In this document: positions 22,660 through 22,958 of the stretch, one piece after another
Numbering within the stretch: position 1 is the stretch's first letter
Layout of the letters: each line of letters opens with the position of its first letter
Source: UBA2136 sp047635695
Lineage (GTDB): Bacteria; Pseudomonadota; Alphaproteobacteria; UBA2136
NCBI GenBank assembly: GCA_047635695.1
Contig: JBLILN010000024.1
Location: 1-22,958 of the forward strand
DNA: 22,958 nucleotides
Direction of reading: 5' to 3'
The notes under the pieces: generated by a model
What the model was told of the DNA's origin: nothing
Seen by the model: only the letters and a program-made list of their open reading frames with translations
Database searches by the model: none
Program-made: the position numbers and the translations under genes

Positions 22660-22958
22660 AAGTATGGTTTAGACCTCAACTGAATGGGGTGCTACAGGAA
22701 GTGTGTAATATTCTGTACATTAACAAATCTTAACACTTTAGAGAATTAGCTGAATACCTTTGTTTAAATGGTGCGCCTTGTAGTCATGCGCTAACCCTGC
22801 TCAATAAATATTACCCTGTTTCAGGGTAAATAACAGCATATATTCAGTAAAAGCTTACTGTTTTTATAAAAAACACACAATAAAATCCTTATTTCCTTAG
22901 GTCTTGAAAGATTTATTGAATTTCATAACAGGGAATTATCAGTAATTCACAAGAAACT
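22660..22958. other. Right-hand intergenic stretch without a supportable gene
   Basis: No open frame longer than about 30 codons with a start and ribosome-binding site was found. Two hairpins lie here: TTACCCTG/CAGGGTAA (22811-22829) and the one at 22845-22860, listed separately. The first has no U tract on the plus strand; on the minus strand it is followed by ATATTTATT and might end a gene beyond the window. Confidence 0.5.
22845..22867 (+). terminator. Possible rho-independent terminator downstream of the TonB receptor
   Basis: CAGTAA, loop AAGC, TTACTG, then TTTTTAT. The stem is only six pairs and AT-rich, and it lies nearly 190 bases after the receptor stop, so it is only a candidate. 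Confidence 0.4.

Noticed and set aside
22660..22829. Possible gene remnant: a frame reading HFRELAEYLCLNGAP and on to YYPVSG, with one stop upstream
   Set aside because: The fragment is under 60 codons with an internal TAA, has no start or ribosome-binding site and matches no family I recognise. Open stretches of this size arise by chance.
1..22958. Mobile elements, prophage, CRISPR arrays, tRNA or rRNA genes
   Set aside because: No transposase, integrase, terminal inverted-repeat pair, regularly spaced repeats or RNA-gene landmark sequences were seen on either strand by reading alone. A dedicated tRNA scan was not possible.

Overview
The window reads as chromosomal DNA of a low-GC, Gram-negative bacterium, most likely an alphaproteobacterium. 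It has outer-membrane proteins, a periplasmic cyclophilin and a chaperone/usher fimbria, so it has two membranes. The alphaproteobacterial leaning rests on three things: a transhydrogenase split into three genes (as in Rhodospirillum rubrum), the double-length dCTP deaminase, and a Maf protein overlapping a short RNase E/G-like protein. No IS element, integrase, tRNA, rRNA or CRISPR array was seen, and no species is named.

Layout, left to right. (1) Positions 2-2077 (+): a Wzy/WaaL-type polysaccharide polymerase/ligase with C-terminal TPR-like helices. Its reading frame is still open at the left edge. (2) Positions 2167-5024 (-): dcd, maf and a short RNase E/G-like gene, read in that order and closed by a strong hairpin at 2116-2147. 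(3) Positions 5192-6091 (-): an orphan response regulator with the receiver domain at its C-terminus; a small possible membrane protein is divergent from it. (4) Positions 6567-11540: an OmpA-like secreted protein (-) divergent from a compact fimbrial operon (+) of chaperone, CS1/TcfC-type usher and putative pilin. (5) Positions 11673-15415 (-): pntAA-pntAB-pntB followed by a DUF805 membrane protein and cutA. (6) Positions 15536-16912 (-): three small proteins of unknown function that look like diverged paralogs, each followed by its own hairpin. (7) Positions 17090-20437 (-): rlmB, a cytoplasmic cyclophilin, a periplasmic cyclophilin, ogt and coaD, interrupted by a plus-strand ORF that carries an in-frame stop. 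(8) Positions 20635-22659 (+): a TonB-dependent receptor behind a long inverted repeat. The last 299 bases hold no gene I can support.

How the genes relate: pntAA/AB/B together make one proton-pumping transhydrogenase. The chaperone, usher and pilin form one export and assembly line. dcd and maf both act on nucleotide pools. coaD and ogt are translationally coupled through a TAATG overlap.

The least expected observations are these. ogt is split by an eight-G run, and removing one G restores a full-length protein. An ORF at 18542-18895 is open for 117 codons except for one TAA. The three unknown paralogs at 15536-16912 each have a private terminator. A perfect 14+14 bp inverted repeat sits just before the TonB-receptor start. 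The two cyclophilin genes are followed by terminators with the same stem.
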